A stretch of 64,000 nt of DNA from assembly GCA_014058105.1 (NCBI GenBank), contig JACGCM010000420.1:248001-312000 (forward strand), in the 5' to 3' direction. The notes below the pieces were generated by a model, which was given only the letters and a program-made list of their open reading frames with translations, had not been told where the DNA came from and searched no databases. Shown here piece after piece: positions 1-13,320 of this stretch (positions within the stretch are counted from its first letter, which is position 1; each line of letters starts with the position of its first letter). The position numbers and the translations under genes are program-made. The DNA is from Kingdonia uniflora. Lineage: Eukaryota > Streptophyta > Magnoliopsida > Ranunculales > Circaeasteraceae.

Positions 1-59
1 TGTCCCATAACAATTAATTTTAATATCCCCAGGATTGGGTGGCTCCAAAGTTCCAAACT

Positions 60-1085
60 AACCCAAATTGTCTTTCATGGTGAACTTGGGGTTAAGGCTC
101 CATAAGTAGTGACGCATTCTCCTTGAAAGAATTGAGTCAGGAACCTTGAGACATAATATTTGTTTGCTCAAGCCTGTTACAAACATCAGAGATGATCACC
201 TTGAAAGTGACATTAATTTGAGCAATTTCCCCTATATGCACCACACCATTTCATTTCCAGATATGATATGCCATAGCAGCAAGAGCTGAACTCATAATCT
301 TGTATTTGGTGCTTTCTTTACCCATCGAGCTAATTTATTCCACTTTCTCAAGCCAGGTATCAGGGGTTCTATTCATGCTGCTTCTTTCAAGACTACCGTA
401 GTTGTTTTGCATATAAGCATTCCATAAGGAGATGTTATATGTTCTCACTGTGAGTTTTGCATATATAACAAAGAGAACTACTTACAACCCTTATATGAAG
501 TAAATAATCCTTTGTAGTAAAACACTTCCTCAAAGCTTTCTAGAGTATAAACCATGTCTTGGAATAATTTGTACACGCCAGCATAAATAATCATAGATCT
601 TATTCACAGGCCTAGCAGACCTCAACTTATCCACAGTTGCAGCCACACTAAAGTTTCCCTTACTATTTGGAGTCCAAATAATTTAGTCTTTATCCATATG
701 GAGTTGCTTCATATAGTTGGGAAACTATTGCATATCTCAGAGCTTAGCATATCTCTTATATAACTAGGTATCCAACCTTAAAGGGATCTCAATCAGGTTT
801 GTAATTTGCTCAATGCCATCTGCGTTCCACAAATAGGATGAGACCTTTCTCAGTGACACCCAAATAGGTACAATGTTATGAATAGGCTTGTCTGTTTCTA
901 CACTTAAGGTTCAAGGCCTTATAATAAACATTATGTTGGCAATGTTGACTAACCTCACCCTTAAAATCTTTTTCTCTATCTTCTACATTAGTAAACTTGA
1001 AGAAAAACAAATAATTTTCTTGTAGTTTCATATCAAAGTCACATTTTCTCTCCCAAATTCTAGTAAGAGTGGCTTTTATTAACAT
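60..1085 (-). pseudogene. LINE-1-like retrotransposon remnant, internally deleted
   Basis: Read on the minus strand, the first part (1085 to about 760) matches the plant LINE/DUF4283 pattern: a tract beginning IWERKCDFDMKL, then a VPIWVSLRKVSSYLWNADGIE-like stretch, which in this family precedes a 'GKPL' segment. The later part (about 690 to 100) matches the zf-RVT domain at the end of LINE ORF2: IIWTPNSKGNFSVAA, then LRKCFTTKDYLL, a CYIC pair, and near the end AAMAYHIWK. The roughly 2-3 kb that should lie between (endonuclease and reverse transcriptase) is absent. Several stops and shifts interrupt it, so it cannot be functional. Family assignment is from pattern memory; exact ends are not visible. 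Confidence 0.6.
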
Positions 1086-4000
1086 ATATTATATATTTGC
1101 TATCTAATTTCAAAAACAAATAGTAAAGTTTCTTTACACTAATAGTTGAAGTCTGTATAAAGAATTATTCAATTCGGTTACTTCAGCTTAAAATTTTGTT
1201 CTTCAAATTTTGTATTCACATTAAATTCAATGTGAAAATATTTTTAGTTTCTCATTTTTTAAATCTTTTGTGTATTCTCAGGAGGAGACTATTACTATCA
1301 AGGCTGCAGGAAATCCATAGTACAAACCAATAGTCTCAGACAATGATTATATATAGATTATGGCCTTCTCATAGTGACTAGAAGTATCACGTCTTTTAAA
1401 TCTTTTTAAGTTTTAAGTATGACAAATTGTTAAAACTTAGAATTCTTTTTGCAATGTGTTTTGAATTCATTTTTCATTTTATGCTATGAACATGTTATTT
1501 TATTTGCTAAATGATGTTTTTAATTACATAGTTGTAATCAGATTGTTTGGAATTATTCCCATCGTCTTTTATTTGCTAGATGTTTGTTCTGATATTGATT
1601 GATTTTATGTTTGCTAAGCTGAGTACATTACTTTTTATCTCTGATGACCATCAATATTTATTAACCTGCAACTTTTTTTTATACCTTTGCTTCCTTCCAG
1701 AAAAGTGGTTCCTGGATGTTGAATGCTACCATTATAATTGAAGTGTTTTTCTCTTTCTTGTTCTAAACAGATTAAACATAGACCATGTTTCAATGGTGTG
1801 TTTTCAAGCATCTATCCACTGTCAAGTTTTTATCTATAAGAAGATTCTTGATTGGAAACACAATATCCTAAGATTTTCTCTTGTAATAAGCAAGACGACA
1901 CAGTTCGATAACAAACTACTGCATGATAAATTGCTTTGGTATCAATTTAAATCTTATGCACACAAAGGGACAAGTATAAATCACACTATTTTATCTCTGA
2001 TGAAATTAGTGCCAAATAAATAAATAAAAAACTAACTTTTAGGTGTCCTGAGTCATGTCCATTATCATCGTCTTATTGTTTATTTTTCTGATTACATATA
2101 GGTGACCAGTGTTTCTCAGATAACTTTTGGGGGAACAATGTTTACGAATCACTTTCTAATTAAGAATCGTGTGGACAAAGTTATAAAGGATCAAGAGGAG
2201 CTCACGTATTTGACAATAGAGGCACTCGAGGCACAGAAGTTGATTAAGGAAATAGATACATAGGGAAGTGACTGATATGGATTAAGAGGCGTTAAACGTT
2301 AATTAGAAAAATATGAACATACTATTATTTATGGAAATACATTGCAAGTGTAATGATGAATAGTATCACAATGTAGGTTGTTATGTTCTAAGTGTAACTA
2401 TGTTGTCTTTTATCGTTAGGACAATTTTCAACACAACATGTTTCAGTAATGACCAGAGGAATGTTTATTTTTCATTAGTTCATTTTCTACCCTATTATAT
2501 GCTCTGCCTTGTACACTGGAAATGTTTGCGATCACGTAATTTAGATAGTTGTTGCCCGTTGATTTAGCTAAGCTTTCATCTCATACATAAATCTAATGGT
2601 TAGCATATGTATAAATCACTCACAAACATTTTCGGTTGAGTTGTAGTGTTGTTACTCAAATTTGTGTATTGTGTAGTACATATTTTTCTATTTATAATAT
2701 CTTTGTTTCTGTAGGGTTACTACTAATATTTGGCACGACAACATGACTTCATGTCTACTTGCCTACTCTCATCGGAAAATAATGGTATATTCTCTTATAA
2801 CATTAATTGGGAAAGATGGAATAATTATTGCAGCGGAGATAATCGGTAATGCGATTTTAACTTGGGATGGGGGAAGTAAATAAAAATGGACAATATAACC
2901 AATATTTGGAATGTTATGGACCAAAAATCGTTGAATTCAATGTTGACTTAACAGATCTCAATTTTTATAAACTGTTACTCCCGCAGTAGGTCTTTGATTC
3001 ATTGACAAAAATTTTATAATCCAACTTCTTGGGAATATCCTGTTCCTACAGATTATGTGTACCATATTTGTTTCAGCAAAAAACTCTACATATGCAAACA
3101 CATCTAGAATAGGTCTGCCTTAGTAAGATTAACACACGGGAAAAAACATAGGTATGAAACAAATAGAAACCATTTACTCAACCCTTTTATCTCTTGATCA
3201 ACTAGTCCTTAATGGCGGTAAAACCTTAATTACACCATATCCCCTTACAAATAAAAATGCATCTATTCTTCCGTAATCTGAAACAAAACCAAATACACAA
3301 AAATTAAAATAAAGAAGTCAACACACGAAGCTATATTAAAAAAATTAAACCAAATTAGGTAGATTTATTTCAAAATTACAAATTATAATACAAAGTACAT
3401 TTAAGTCATTTGATAGCGGTCTCTGATATCCTATATATAGAATCGAAAAGCTATGTGTTTCCACTTGGATATGAAAATCACAATAGTTCGTAAGCTTTCG
3501 TTCAATTCGCTCAAAGATTCTTTAACCTTAGTAAGAACAGACTTAACAACGCGCAAATGGGAATGTCATTCAAAGTACCTCAAGAAAGAAAGAAAAAATT
3601 AGTACAAGTGTCTTTGATCTAAATCGATTAATATCCAGTTATCATATTGCAAAGACTATTATCCGGCACATAATTTTTGTTAAAAATGCGGGCATAATAT
3701 AGTATTCATAAGAGAAAAAAGATAAACCTTAATATATCACAAAATTACACTCAAACCCAACTTAAATCTTACAAATAATGCGTTGGCATGCGCCACATTG
3801 CTCGTAACTAAGAAAATAATTTACGTTGCAAGTAGCAATTTTTGACTCTTTTGGACTCGTAATTGAGAGTATTAAGTTTTACCTTGCGTGACTAGGCAAT
3901 TATTTTGTGAAACAATTTCTCTAATAATATTACAATGTAGACATAAGGGGAGCCTTACGATTTATTTTTTCTTTTTCTTTTTCCCAATTTACAGAGGGAG

Positions 4001-4999
4001 TGCGTAGGAGTTAGGACATATTCAACATGTTACTTACAATGTACAATGTACAATGTACAATGTACTGGCACTAGCACGATAATTACCTATACTACACAAA
4101 TTCATGAACAACACACAAGTATACTAAAATGGCCTTAAAAATTTTAAATTCAAAATCATTGCGCCATTCATGTAAAACGCAACTCTACTCTACTTTCTAC
4201 GAATGTCAGAAATTTATATTGTTCCCATAAATTTACCCTATTTTTTTCATTTCTCTCTCAAAGCAATTTTTAAAGACGGACACGACGCTACGACTGTATT
4301 ATTGGATTCACAGTTGTAAAATTGACCGTGGAAAACTTCATACATGTAGAAACAATCAGGTATGCTATCCAGATTCCATTACCTTTCAGACAATTACGTT
4401 TCATTTCTATGTGTTGATTAAGAGGTACATACTAATTCATATGTGTAATATATGCCAATTTTGTTTCTTTAATTTTCTTCTTCTTTTGATTGCCTCTATT
4501 CATTGGTAATTTACAATAAAATTTATTAGATTTGATTTATGCATTTGTTTGATCTCGGTCTCATATGATTTTCTTCCTTTCTTTTCTATGGTTTTAGTTA
4601 ATATTTTTACCTTTGTGTGTTTTTTGTTTTCTTGTGTGTATGAAATTTTACCGTCTATGTTAACAACATGAAAATCCTTAATTTTTTTGACAATAGGCCT
4701 CAAATTGCACCGAGAATTTTTTATTTTTTTTTGTTGGGCCATCAACGCAACACTTGTGATTATTCTTTTTGGCCATTTCATACATTCTAATACTTATTGT
4801 TATGTTAAAATTTGTGGTGTTTCTAATTTTGTACCTTATTTACAGCATGAATATCATGCAAGTAAAAGCAACAAAATGAAAACATTGAAGTGAAGACAAC
4901 CAAAAAAAAAAAAACAAAAAAACAAAGGTAAATTAGCTTACAAAACTTGAAATGCACATAAAAATAGATTAAGATAAGATTAAGAAGTGAGAAAAATGA
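1086..4999. other. AT-rich intergenic stretch, no supported gene
   Basis: I find no gene here that I can support. Short open frames exist at 1793-2023 and 4500-4893 on both strands but are low-complexity and match nothing I know. At about 2101-2263 a pyrimidine-rich stretch ending in TAG is followed by a 54-codon open frame on the plus strand that ends in TAG and contains ITFGGTMFTNHF and LTIEALEAQKLIKEIDT. It looks like a terminal exon but I cannot name a family. Confidence 0.5.
4036..4063. repeat. 7-bp tandem repeat (ACAATGT)4
   Basis: Four perfect copies of the 7-bp unit ACAATGT in AT-rich spacer. Nothing nearby suggests a function. Confidence 0.9.
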
Positions 5000-6384
5000 C
5001 TATTCAAAATGTAAATGTCAATAGGGGGATCACTAAGGCGTACCAAATTTACATTGAAGAAATCGTTCTCAACTGCGGGAAAATTAATTTGAGGTAACAT
5101 CAAGGTGAAATTTCCCACATTCCACGGTCTGGTTAGGATTTTCCACTAGCCGAAGCACGGGTTGAACCCTCTCAAGTTGCAACCTGGCCGCTGTATGGAC
5201 GAAAAGACTTATAATACTCTAGCTGGGGTAGGTGGCCGATCCTTGTTCACTCTTCAGCAACGTTGGTAGACAGGAATTTCCAGTGCCTTCACCATAGGAT
5301 TTTTATCACATAAAAGATGCCATGAAAAAGTATCGACCAGTCAAGACATCCATAAAGCTTCCAAACTTCTTCCCTTGCCTTCGTGCACACCAAAGAACAT
5401 ACCTCCTTTTAATAAATCAATCTAAAATGATACCAAATAATTTATGCAGTTACTCCGAATATTCTTGCTAGTGATTTCATGTCTCATGTCTGCCTTCCAA
5501 TACAGTAACAAGAGCCCAGCAGAAATAGTCTGAAGGAAGATAACAATCAAAGTTGGCTAAATTGTGCAAGCTCAAAATTAAACTTCCACATAGAACATAT
5601 CTTACCACTACATGTCTCATTATAGAACCACCCAGAAATATGAACTCAAGAACAAAGGAATCATTCTTAGAACTATGTTCTCACGGTACTAATCCTAACT
5701 AGCTTTTTCAGTCTTTCTATTACTAGAGCTTCTCAAAATCCCACTAATAAGATACAAAAATCCAATAAAATCCCTTGGAAGCTGTAGGCAAACGGCCACG
5801 GACCAACATAAGTTCGGAAAAACAGAATAGCCCTTTTTTTACAACCTTGTATCTTGGTGTACATACCGAGTCTGTCATCAACATTGCCATTGAACTGCAA
5901 TATGACTAATTTTTGCAAAGGAGAAGGTGTATATGCGTGCCAATAGATGAGAATCAACTCTCCTCCTCAATGGAAGTCTTCTTGACATTGACGTTCCCAC
6001 CCCTCAAGAGGAATTAATTCATTTTTCTCATAGAGAAAAATAGCAAGGGTAACCGATTCCATACCATTCTCTGCTAAAACCTAAAACTGCTATTATGCAA
6101 TAGGATAAAATAGAGCTGAAAATCAGACATCACGTTTACACCTCAAGTAATATTACATCATATACAAAAGGGCAGGACCCTGCGAAGAGTGCACTATATC
6201 GATTATCCGAAATGAAAAAAAATAAATACAGAACTGAGCCTCCTACTACCATATTCATTTGTAATAAAAAAACTAAGACCATTATCTCAAATTTAAGCGT
6301 CTCAACTTAAATAAAAAAAGAAAGAAAGATAAATAACTGGCTCTGTAACTGACTTATAGTTCAAAAGAAAAAGAATAAGTCAAG
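5000..6384. other. 3' flank of the PWWP gene, no other gene seen
   Basis: This stretch lies downstream of the stop codon of the minus-strand PWWP gene and probably includes its 3' untranslated region. The less AT-rich part near 5070-5300 has a short minus-strand open frame that I could not assign. No RNA gene or transposon end was recognised. Confidence 0.45.
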
Positions 6385-9300
6385 TTAAGGTTTACTTGCT
6401 CCAGATAATCGATCTGTTGGACGAGTCAAATGATGATTCACTGCTTCGTTTATTCTACTAAACACAACCTTCAAGGGAACACAAGAAATAACTGGTCTAA
6501 CCTTCTCGAACACTGGATTTTGTTTGGCCCCTTTTTGTTCATAAGCAACATTGATAGAAGAAAGTCTTCGGGTCTTCTTAGACGACTTTGGAACTTTTCT
6601 TGGTGAAAAAGAAGACTGAACTTTTAAAATTTTGACAAGGCTCTTCCGATCTTCAATCGTTTCCGGAGAACTACATATAGTACTTGGGATATCACAGCAA
6701 CCATCATCCAAAACTTCTACCGTTAGAGGATGACCAACAATTGCTTTACCATTCAATTTGCTCATGAGAGAAACCAGAGGCACGTGTTTCCCTCGGTAGC
6801 TCCCTTGCACTTCCAGATTAACATCAACTAACGTACCACCCCTATAGGTATTTCTGTTATGTGGGTCTGAAATCTGAAAACTGGAGTAATTTCTGATATG
6901 AGGCCGGCGGTGGTGAGGCCCACTGTACAAATAATTAGGCTCCATTCTTAGGGTTTCTGAGAGTGATATCGAATCCCTCCATTGACGAGAGCCATTTCTT
7001 TGTTCTTCAATTCTTTCAGATTTTTTCAGTTTCACACGATTTTCCGACCAAAGCATGTCTTTGGAATCTAATGATGATCTCCATGAATCTGGACCTTTCC
7101 CATTTTGTTTACCAAGGATTCTTGAGTTCCTTTTCCCCTTCAGCCGCCACTTTGAAAGACTTCTATCAACCCCTTCATATTCATTATTAACAGGAACAGC
7201 AAAGCTGGTGGAACCACCGGAGTCGTCAGGTGGTTCATTGCTCAAGGATATAGACTCACCTCTACTACATGGACTAGATTGCCTTCTGAGGACACCACAT
7301 TCCAGCCTTTTAGATGCAGAAGATGATAGTACAGAAGAACCTGCAAAATCAAAATGGTATAGCAGAATAAAGAATTATCCTTCCATATTAGAAAGCTTTG
7401 GTTTGTATAGAGAAAGGTAAACTGAGAAGAAGAAGAAAAGGGTATGATAATAAAGAAAACAGAAGATTTAAGGAAAACAGAAGGCTAAAGTTAAAAAAAA
7501 AGGACCAAATTGGACAATCTGCCCAACAGTTAATTTGAACTCCATCGTTCATGTCTATTAACATCTAAATAAACATATTTCCAACAATTATGATCAACAT
7601 GACAAATACAACTTAATTATTAAAACCAACCTCAAGAGATATCCTCTACAAAAATAAGAAATAAAAGGTACACAAAATCAACTTTGAGTTTAAAGCCTCG
7701 CTAATTGGCAAGTAAGTCTCAATACGCAAATCTTTATCACCCAGTGAGGTGCTTCGGTACGTTTTTTTAATCCATGGATATGATAGATAATTTTTTACTT
7801 AAAATAGAATACTTTTGTGTTGACTAAAATTGTCCAAGTGTTAATTGAGTCCTTGAAGTTGTAGGAAACCTACTTCCAGCTCCCGAGAGCCGGTAAACTA
7901 TTTTCATCAAATAATAATTTTTCCTAAAATACTGGATTTATCTGTTTTGGAACTGAACAAAGAATTTGCATAGTTAGGAGAATGGTGAAAAATGATGAAC
8001 TCGACGAACTTCTGGATTCCAAAACAAAAAAAACAAAACAAAGAATTTGAATATGTACTAATGGTACCAAGTAAAAATATCAGAAAAATTTACTCTGACA
8101 TGAAGCATACCTCCAGTCTGTTTTTCTTCCTCGACGAATGGCACATCAAACAAGCCGTCAGAACGGCAGTTCTCACGGAGTTCAGACTTTCGGGATAGTT
8201 CATCATTCTTCATTTCAAGATGAACATCTGCAACATCAACTTCTACATCACCAGTGTGATCAGAAGCATTTATTGAGTTCTCTTTCTCATATGAAGCCCC
8301 AGTAGAATCCGAATTATTACTAATAACAGCTGCAATGTTTTTCTTTCTCGAGTCAATAGATTCCAATACTCCCTGAAGAGGAAACTGATTCGGGCTTGCA
8401 TCCCCGTCGCAAACAACAGGAACAGACACCATAACTGAACTCTCCAAAACCTGTCTCAGTTGACGGCGACGATGTTTTTTCTTCAGAATTTCATGAGCAT
8501 GTGCAGCTTGAGATGGTCTTTTTTTCAGAGATATATAAGTATCCCCACTGCTGTGTCTGAAACCACCATTAGGCAAACCATTGCCTAAACTCGACTCCAT
8601 CAATGAAGCATTGTCTAATTGAAGTGGCTCATGTGACAACATTATATTTTCCTTCCTTTTCGACGGTGAACCTATGCCTAGATCTTCAAGACCTCTCATT
8701 CGCTTACTCCCTTCAGACCCATCATCCTCTGAATCATTAGGGGTTTTTAGTCTCTTTTTCGAGTTCCCCTTAGAAATATTGACTTCCCCAGCCATATACT
8801 CGTGTATTTTGGAAGGACGAGACATATTCTGTGGTTCTTTAATCAATGGATCATTTTTTATGTCATCTGAAGTACTGATTTTGGAGCAAAATTCTTCATG
8901 TCCTTTACCATTTTGAGCACTTTCAATTTCGAGGGCATGAAGAATTGCATCTTCTCTACGAGCATATTTCACGACTTTCTTATTAAGAATATTAGCAGAA
9001 GCTTTTGCTTTTTCAATGCATTCATCGTACTCGCCACATCGAAATGCTTTCACTCGCTTTGATCTCTCGAGATTATACCAGTCCCTGACAACCAAAAATG
9101 ATGTCAGATGCAACTTAATAAAAGCAGCCGTAAACTAAGCAACTTTATGCAATTAGTAAGCTAAGCGTAAGTGCATCATTAAAAGGCTCTCTACAATCTG
9201 ACATAGGGAGATAAATGCAAACAAACAAAAAAGAAAATTGTTTCTACATTTTACTGTAGGAAGCAAATCTTATCGGATATTTGTCGCAAACTTGCTAAAT

Positions 9301-11769
9301 CTCTGAAGGCACACTTTCAGAGCGTTTGGAACTGATTGAAACCATTTTTTTTTATTTTTTGAGAACTACTGATATCCTCTTAAGCAATTAAAGTAAATGC
9401 TAAATTATTTGCTTGTGAAATAGTTACAGTGGCCTATAAAACTCCCAAGGCCTATATAAGAACTTAGAGAGACTCGGTAACTATGCTACCATACTTTAAC
9501 TTTAGGATAGAGAATAGCTACCTCAATATGAGATCATTGGCACTTTTAGAGGTAACAAATATGATGCATTTTGCACATCTCAGACCTCTCTCTACTTTAA
9601 GAAGATCATCTCTCTCACTGTAAACTCACTGGGAACATAATTCCTTCTTTCTCTAACCTCAGATAACATATATAAAATCACTTGAAAGACTCTGTATTGT
9701 AGATTCCAAATGAATAAGAACCCTGAACTTTAATTAAGCAAAATGAATAACTAACTCTTTTCTACTATTTGAATTACATACTTGATGAAGGGCTGTGCGT
9801 TCCATAATTTAAGGTGTTGCTGATGCTCAATACACTCATGCTATTTGATGGCAATGTTTGACGACATTAGGATGTTTGTGGTGTGGGAGTTTAGGGAATA
9901 GACAAAAGATACCGCTGATTTTATTTTATGCAATCATATTAAGAAGAACACACTTACAGCTTTACTCACACTAGAAATTCTTTAAGAAACACATAGCGTT
10001 GATTATTTCATTGCATATGCATATGTTAATTATGTAAATCAACTATCAACTAATTTAGGTGATACCACGTAGTTTGCTCTTCAATCTCGTTTATTGCCTT
10101 GTAACTGGAAAATATGAGTCTTGCATTGTATCAAAGGTTTTACATGGATCAGTACACCAGCCAAGCGACAAAAGACCATTATCATCATAAACGGTGTTAA
10201 ATTCACATGTTATTCAAAGATGTCCATTTTTATTTATTTTTCTTCAAAATAAGAGATTTTAAATATATTCTTTTGCTATCACGGCCACCATCAGTATAAT
10301 GTTTGTTATTTTAAACCTGTTAATATCAATATAAGGAAAAAGTTCTGCTGCTATCGTTATAAAGGCATCATAATCGCTATTTAAAACTATGCATTTGTAT
10401 TAGGAAATGCAAGTGGATATTCAATGGTGGATTTGGAGAAAATCAACCTCTTCCAACTCTAAATATCAATTTCATAACATAGATATTTCCAAATGTGTTG
10501 CAGTATTCTAGCTATGTTGTGTTTTTCAAGGGATTTGTAACCCAAGTCCCACTTTCTATGAAGGAGAGTAGTGAGATGCTGGCTCCTACATTAACTTTAG
10601 GATAACAAAGACCCAGATACACGCTATGCGCACAAACTTGGTAGGGAGCCCTACATCTAACAACACAATTTCAAAGGGCACCACAGCATGAGGAGCTTAT
10701 AAAGTTCTACTGTTTGATTGCAAAATAGCTGCATCGTTCATTATGACGGAGTTATAACCCTTCTCCCCAATAAGGGGTATGCAGGAAAAGGCGCCTTAAC
10801 CCTGTATAAGTGATGGTTGTATCATGTACTTTAGTTTCACATTGATTAGGACCCCATCAAGAGTAAGATTCATAAGTTCGGATTTGACTCTGCTTGACAC
10901 TATTGTCTATAACCATACACTTCCTTAGGGGCAGCTAAGTGGAAATAATATTGGTAGTAGTATAGTAGACTGATCATTATAGAATGGTATCAGAACTGAG
11001 AACAGCCCATTCCTAAAGGTAAGAAGATTGTGATACCTCGAGGGGTGGGGTATTTGCTCAAAAGGCGATTAACTTAGCAGAACCGATGATTGCACCACAT
11101 TAACTAGGATCTTGTTCAGAGTGAGATTACTAAATTCGGAGTAGCCAGGTCTTTTCTGTGGGGGTACTTAATTGGGGTCAAAATTAGTAGTAGAATCAAC
11201 CGTAACACCAAGTTAACTATGATCCCAACCTAGATTTCATTGCAAATTGATAGAATCTACATTGTTGCAACATTTTATCACACAGCTACAGTTAACAAGT
11301 TACATTCCTTCAAGAAAGCTAAACCTCTAGAAATTCAACAGCCACAAACAACATCTAAAAGTACTAGCCTTTCACTAAAATCATGTGACTTTACTCAGAT
11401 CTGAAAGCACAACTTTCTCAAGCAAATGTCCAGCAATACATGAAATTAGAGCATTGACATCTAAATCAATACTAATCCACAAAACCCCATATTCATATAC
11501 GAAAATATTATCATTTAATTCACAAAAAATCATAGAAAACCAATAGAAACATGAAATAAAATATGGAAAAAAAAAACTCACACGCTTGCGTCTTCCCTCC
11601 CCAAAAGCTTAACTGGAGTACCCATTTTAGTAGAAACCCCAGAAGTCTCTGGGAATTCATCCATGCTCATTATCCTCCCAGGCCACCACGACCCATTTCG
11701 CCGCCTCACCCAAACAAGCCCTCCAGCTATTGCATCAATTGGGTTAAGAGTATTATCTTCACTCCCCAT
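6385..11769 (-). CDS. PWWP-domain chromatin protein (PEAT-complex PWWP type), three exons
   Basis: Three exons join cleanly: 11769-11582, 9084-8111 and 7340-6385, giving 2118 nt and a 705-residue protein. Splice sites are visible: donor GTGAGT after 11582, acceptor TTGTCAG before 9084, donor GTATGC after 8111, acceptor TTTTGCAG before 7340. The start is the ATG at 11769 (MGSEDN); a longer frame upstream lacks an ATG. The PWWP domain has GLVWVRRRNGSWWPG at residues 17-31, and across the first junction reads LLGREDASVDWYNLERSKRV, a hallmark of the At1g51745, At3g21295 and At3g03140 family. In Arabidopsis these are PWWP1-3 of the PEAT complex (PWWP, EPCR, ARID, TRB), which acts in histone acetylation/deubiquitination and heterochromatin silencing. 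The middle is basic, serine-rich and disordered-looking; the C-terminus keeps VPLVSLMSKLNGKAIVGHPL and a CVPLKVVFSRINEAVN motif. No stop or frameshift was seen, so it is probably functional. Which of the three paralogues it matches is not clear. Confidence 0.9.
9085..11581 (-). other. Intron 1 of the PWWP gene (about 2.5 kb)
   Basis: This is the interval between the GTGAGT donor and the TTGTCAG acceptor of the PWWP gene. It is AT-rich, has no coding signal, and contains no transposon end that I recognise. The two segments near 10841-10920 and 11095-11165 share a loosely similar sentence (pyrimidine-rich, then a 'gagtaagatt/gagtgagatt' and 'aagttcgga/aaattcgga' pattern) and may be diverged copies of one repeat. 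Confidence 0.75.
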
Positions 11770-12061
11770 TTCTTCCTCTCTAAGAGTCTCTCTCCACAAC
11801 AACACACTACTACAGATCACTACTACCCAAACCGAAATGCAATACTAAAACCTCCAAAAGAGAGAATTCTCATCATGCAAAAGGGGAAAGTTTTCCAGAT
11901 CGGGTGAAATTCAAAACTAGTTTGAGCCAAAATTAAGAGATGAAACCCTAGAATTGAAGTTTAAGAGATCTCTCGAGAGAGAGGGTTAGGGTTTGGGTTT
12001 ATGTGGTTTGACTAAAATCTCCTCATGCGAGGGTTCTTCTCTGCTTCTATCATCTTTGAGT

Positions 12062-12141
12062 TTTTAGAGAGAGAGAGAGAGAGAAAGAGAGACGTACCTT
12101 TGGGAGAGTAGGGGTATGTATGTATGTATGTATGTATGTAT
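12062..12141. repeat. (GA)n and (TATG)n microsatellites in the PWWP leader/promoter region
   Basis: A GA-rich run (about 12066-12091) and a GTAT/TATG run (about 12115-12141) lie 300-370 bp upstream of the PWWP start codon, so in gene orientation they read as CT- and CATA-type repeats. CT-rich tracts are common in plant 5' leaders. A GTACGTCTCTC sequence read on the minus strand from about 12097 could be a donor for a leader intron, but this is only a suggestion. Confidence 0.7.
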
Positions 12142-12640
12142 CCCTTGTTGCAGAGCGAGAAGAGAAAAGGGTAAAAAAGATTGGTGATGAATAATACGCC
12201 CTAATTTCAACTGTTCCCGTACTTTTCAAGTTGAAGTTGGGCAACCTAAATGTGTATCTCGGAGACAAGTGACATGATCGATCTTATATTTTAAAGTTGG
12301 TAGTAAATCCGGATTAATACTCTAATCATGTTTTGAAGCCATTGCAAGAGCTCTGCCCAATTAAGTTTGATCGGGGGTTGGCCGGGTAACATGTTCTCCA
12401 TGACTTCATTCAATCTTACGACTTTTTTTTATGGTTAGTTGATTTACAATAGAGCTCAATAAATATACTTAACACAACATCTTTAACTTTTTTGTAATCA
12501 GGTGTATGCCCCAACTAAAGATTGGGCGGGTAGTCCATTTACATACTCAGCCCCCAACCCAACCTTCAAATTTGAAGCAATCACCTAAAATATTGATTAA
12601 CACATCCAAGTACACTTAATGGCCAAAATCATATTGAAAC

Positions 12641-12905
12641 TGTTGGAATCATTTGGTATGGGCCAACCCGAACTGGGTTTTCCGATTGTCCATCAACTCC
12701 TAACACTAGCTTTATGGGGAGAGTTTTAGAGACCTGTTGTAGCCTCTTATATATACACCTTTAAGGTGGTTTCTTTGTAACCTAACAAGTTCATAATAAA
12801 GGCTATATGTCAGCTCTCTATCACGTGTTATACTATATGTGATTGTATGTTAGACTAGAGTAGGTGCTTTTGTTCTTAATACGTTATTAGCGTGACTCAC
12901 AGAGC
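12641..12905 (+). mobile_element. LTR-like fragment (possible solo or truncated copia-type LTR)
   Basis: The stretch begins TGTTGGAATC, has a TATA-like sequence (tatatatacacc, about 12749), a poly(A)-like AATAAA (about 12796), and then ACGTTATTAGCGTGACTC, which resembles the sequence after the 5' LTR of some plant copia elements. No gag or second LTR follows, so this is either a solo piece or coincidence. Confidence 0.3.
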
Positions 12906-13320
12906 TGTTAGAGCAAAAATTTAGATCTCCGCGGTTTCCTCATAAAATGATTAATTTTTATGTTACGGAGATGTATAATTCAGATTATTCGTTGAATTCT
13001 ATCGTTTTTTAATTGAATACATGTTAGATCTATAAATTACTATGAGTTTTGCTGATTTGGTGAAAAAAACAAGGATTTTTTTTGCATTTTAACCTATTTT
13101 TTTACTCTTTTCCAAGGACTATTTTCAAAGGTATTTTAGGGTATTTTTTCCATCAACATTAGACTATGGTAGTATTTTGTTGCGAAGCTTGCGTTCCAAT
13201 GATTGTAGGCATATATTACACGCCCTTTGGAAGTAAACAGATCGTCGAGAAATTGGCCGTGAAAACAGTGAAAAACTACGACGAATCTGTCAATTTTTTT
13301 TTACGGTGGCTGACCTAAGG

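Noticed and set aside
4500..4893. Overlapping frames on both strands (93 and 68 codons)
   Set aside because: AT-rich low-complexity sequence with no motif and no supporting context.
6963..7420. Plus-strand frames of 75 and 121 codons
   Set aside because: Shadows of exon 3 of the PWWP gene.
11563..11907. Plus-strand open frames of 114 and 61 codons
   Set aside because: They lie antisense to exon 1 of the PWWP gene, which has clear domain motifs and splice sites on the minus strand.
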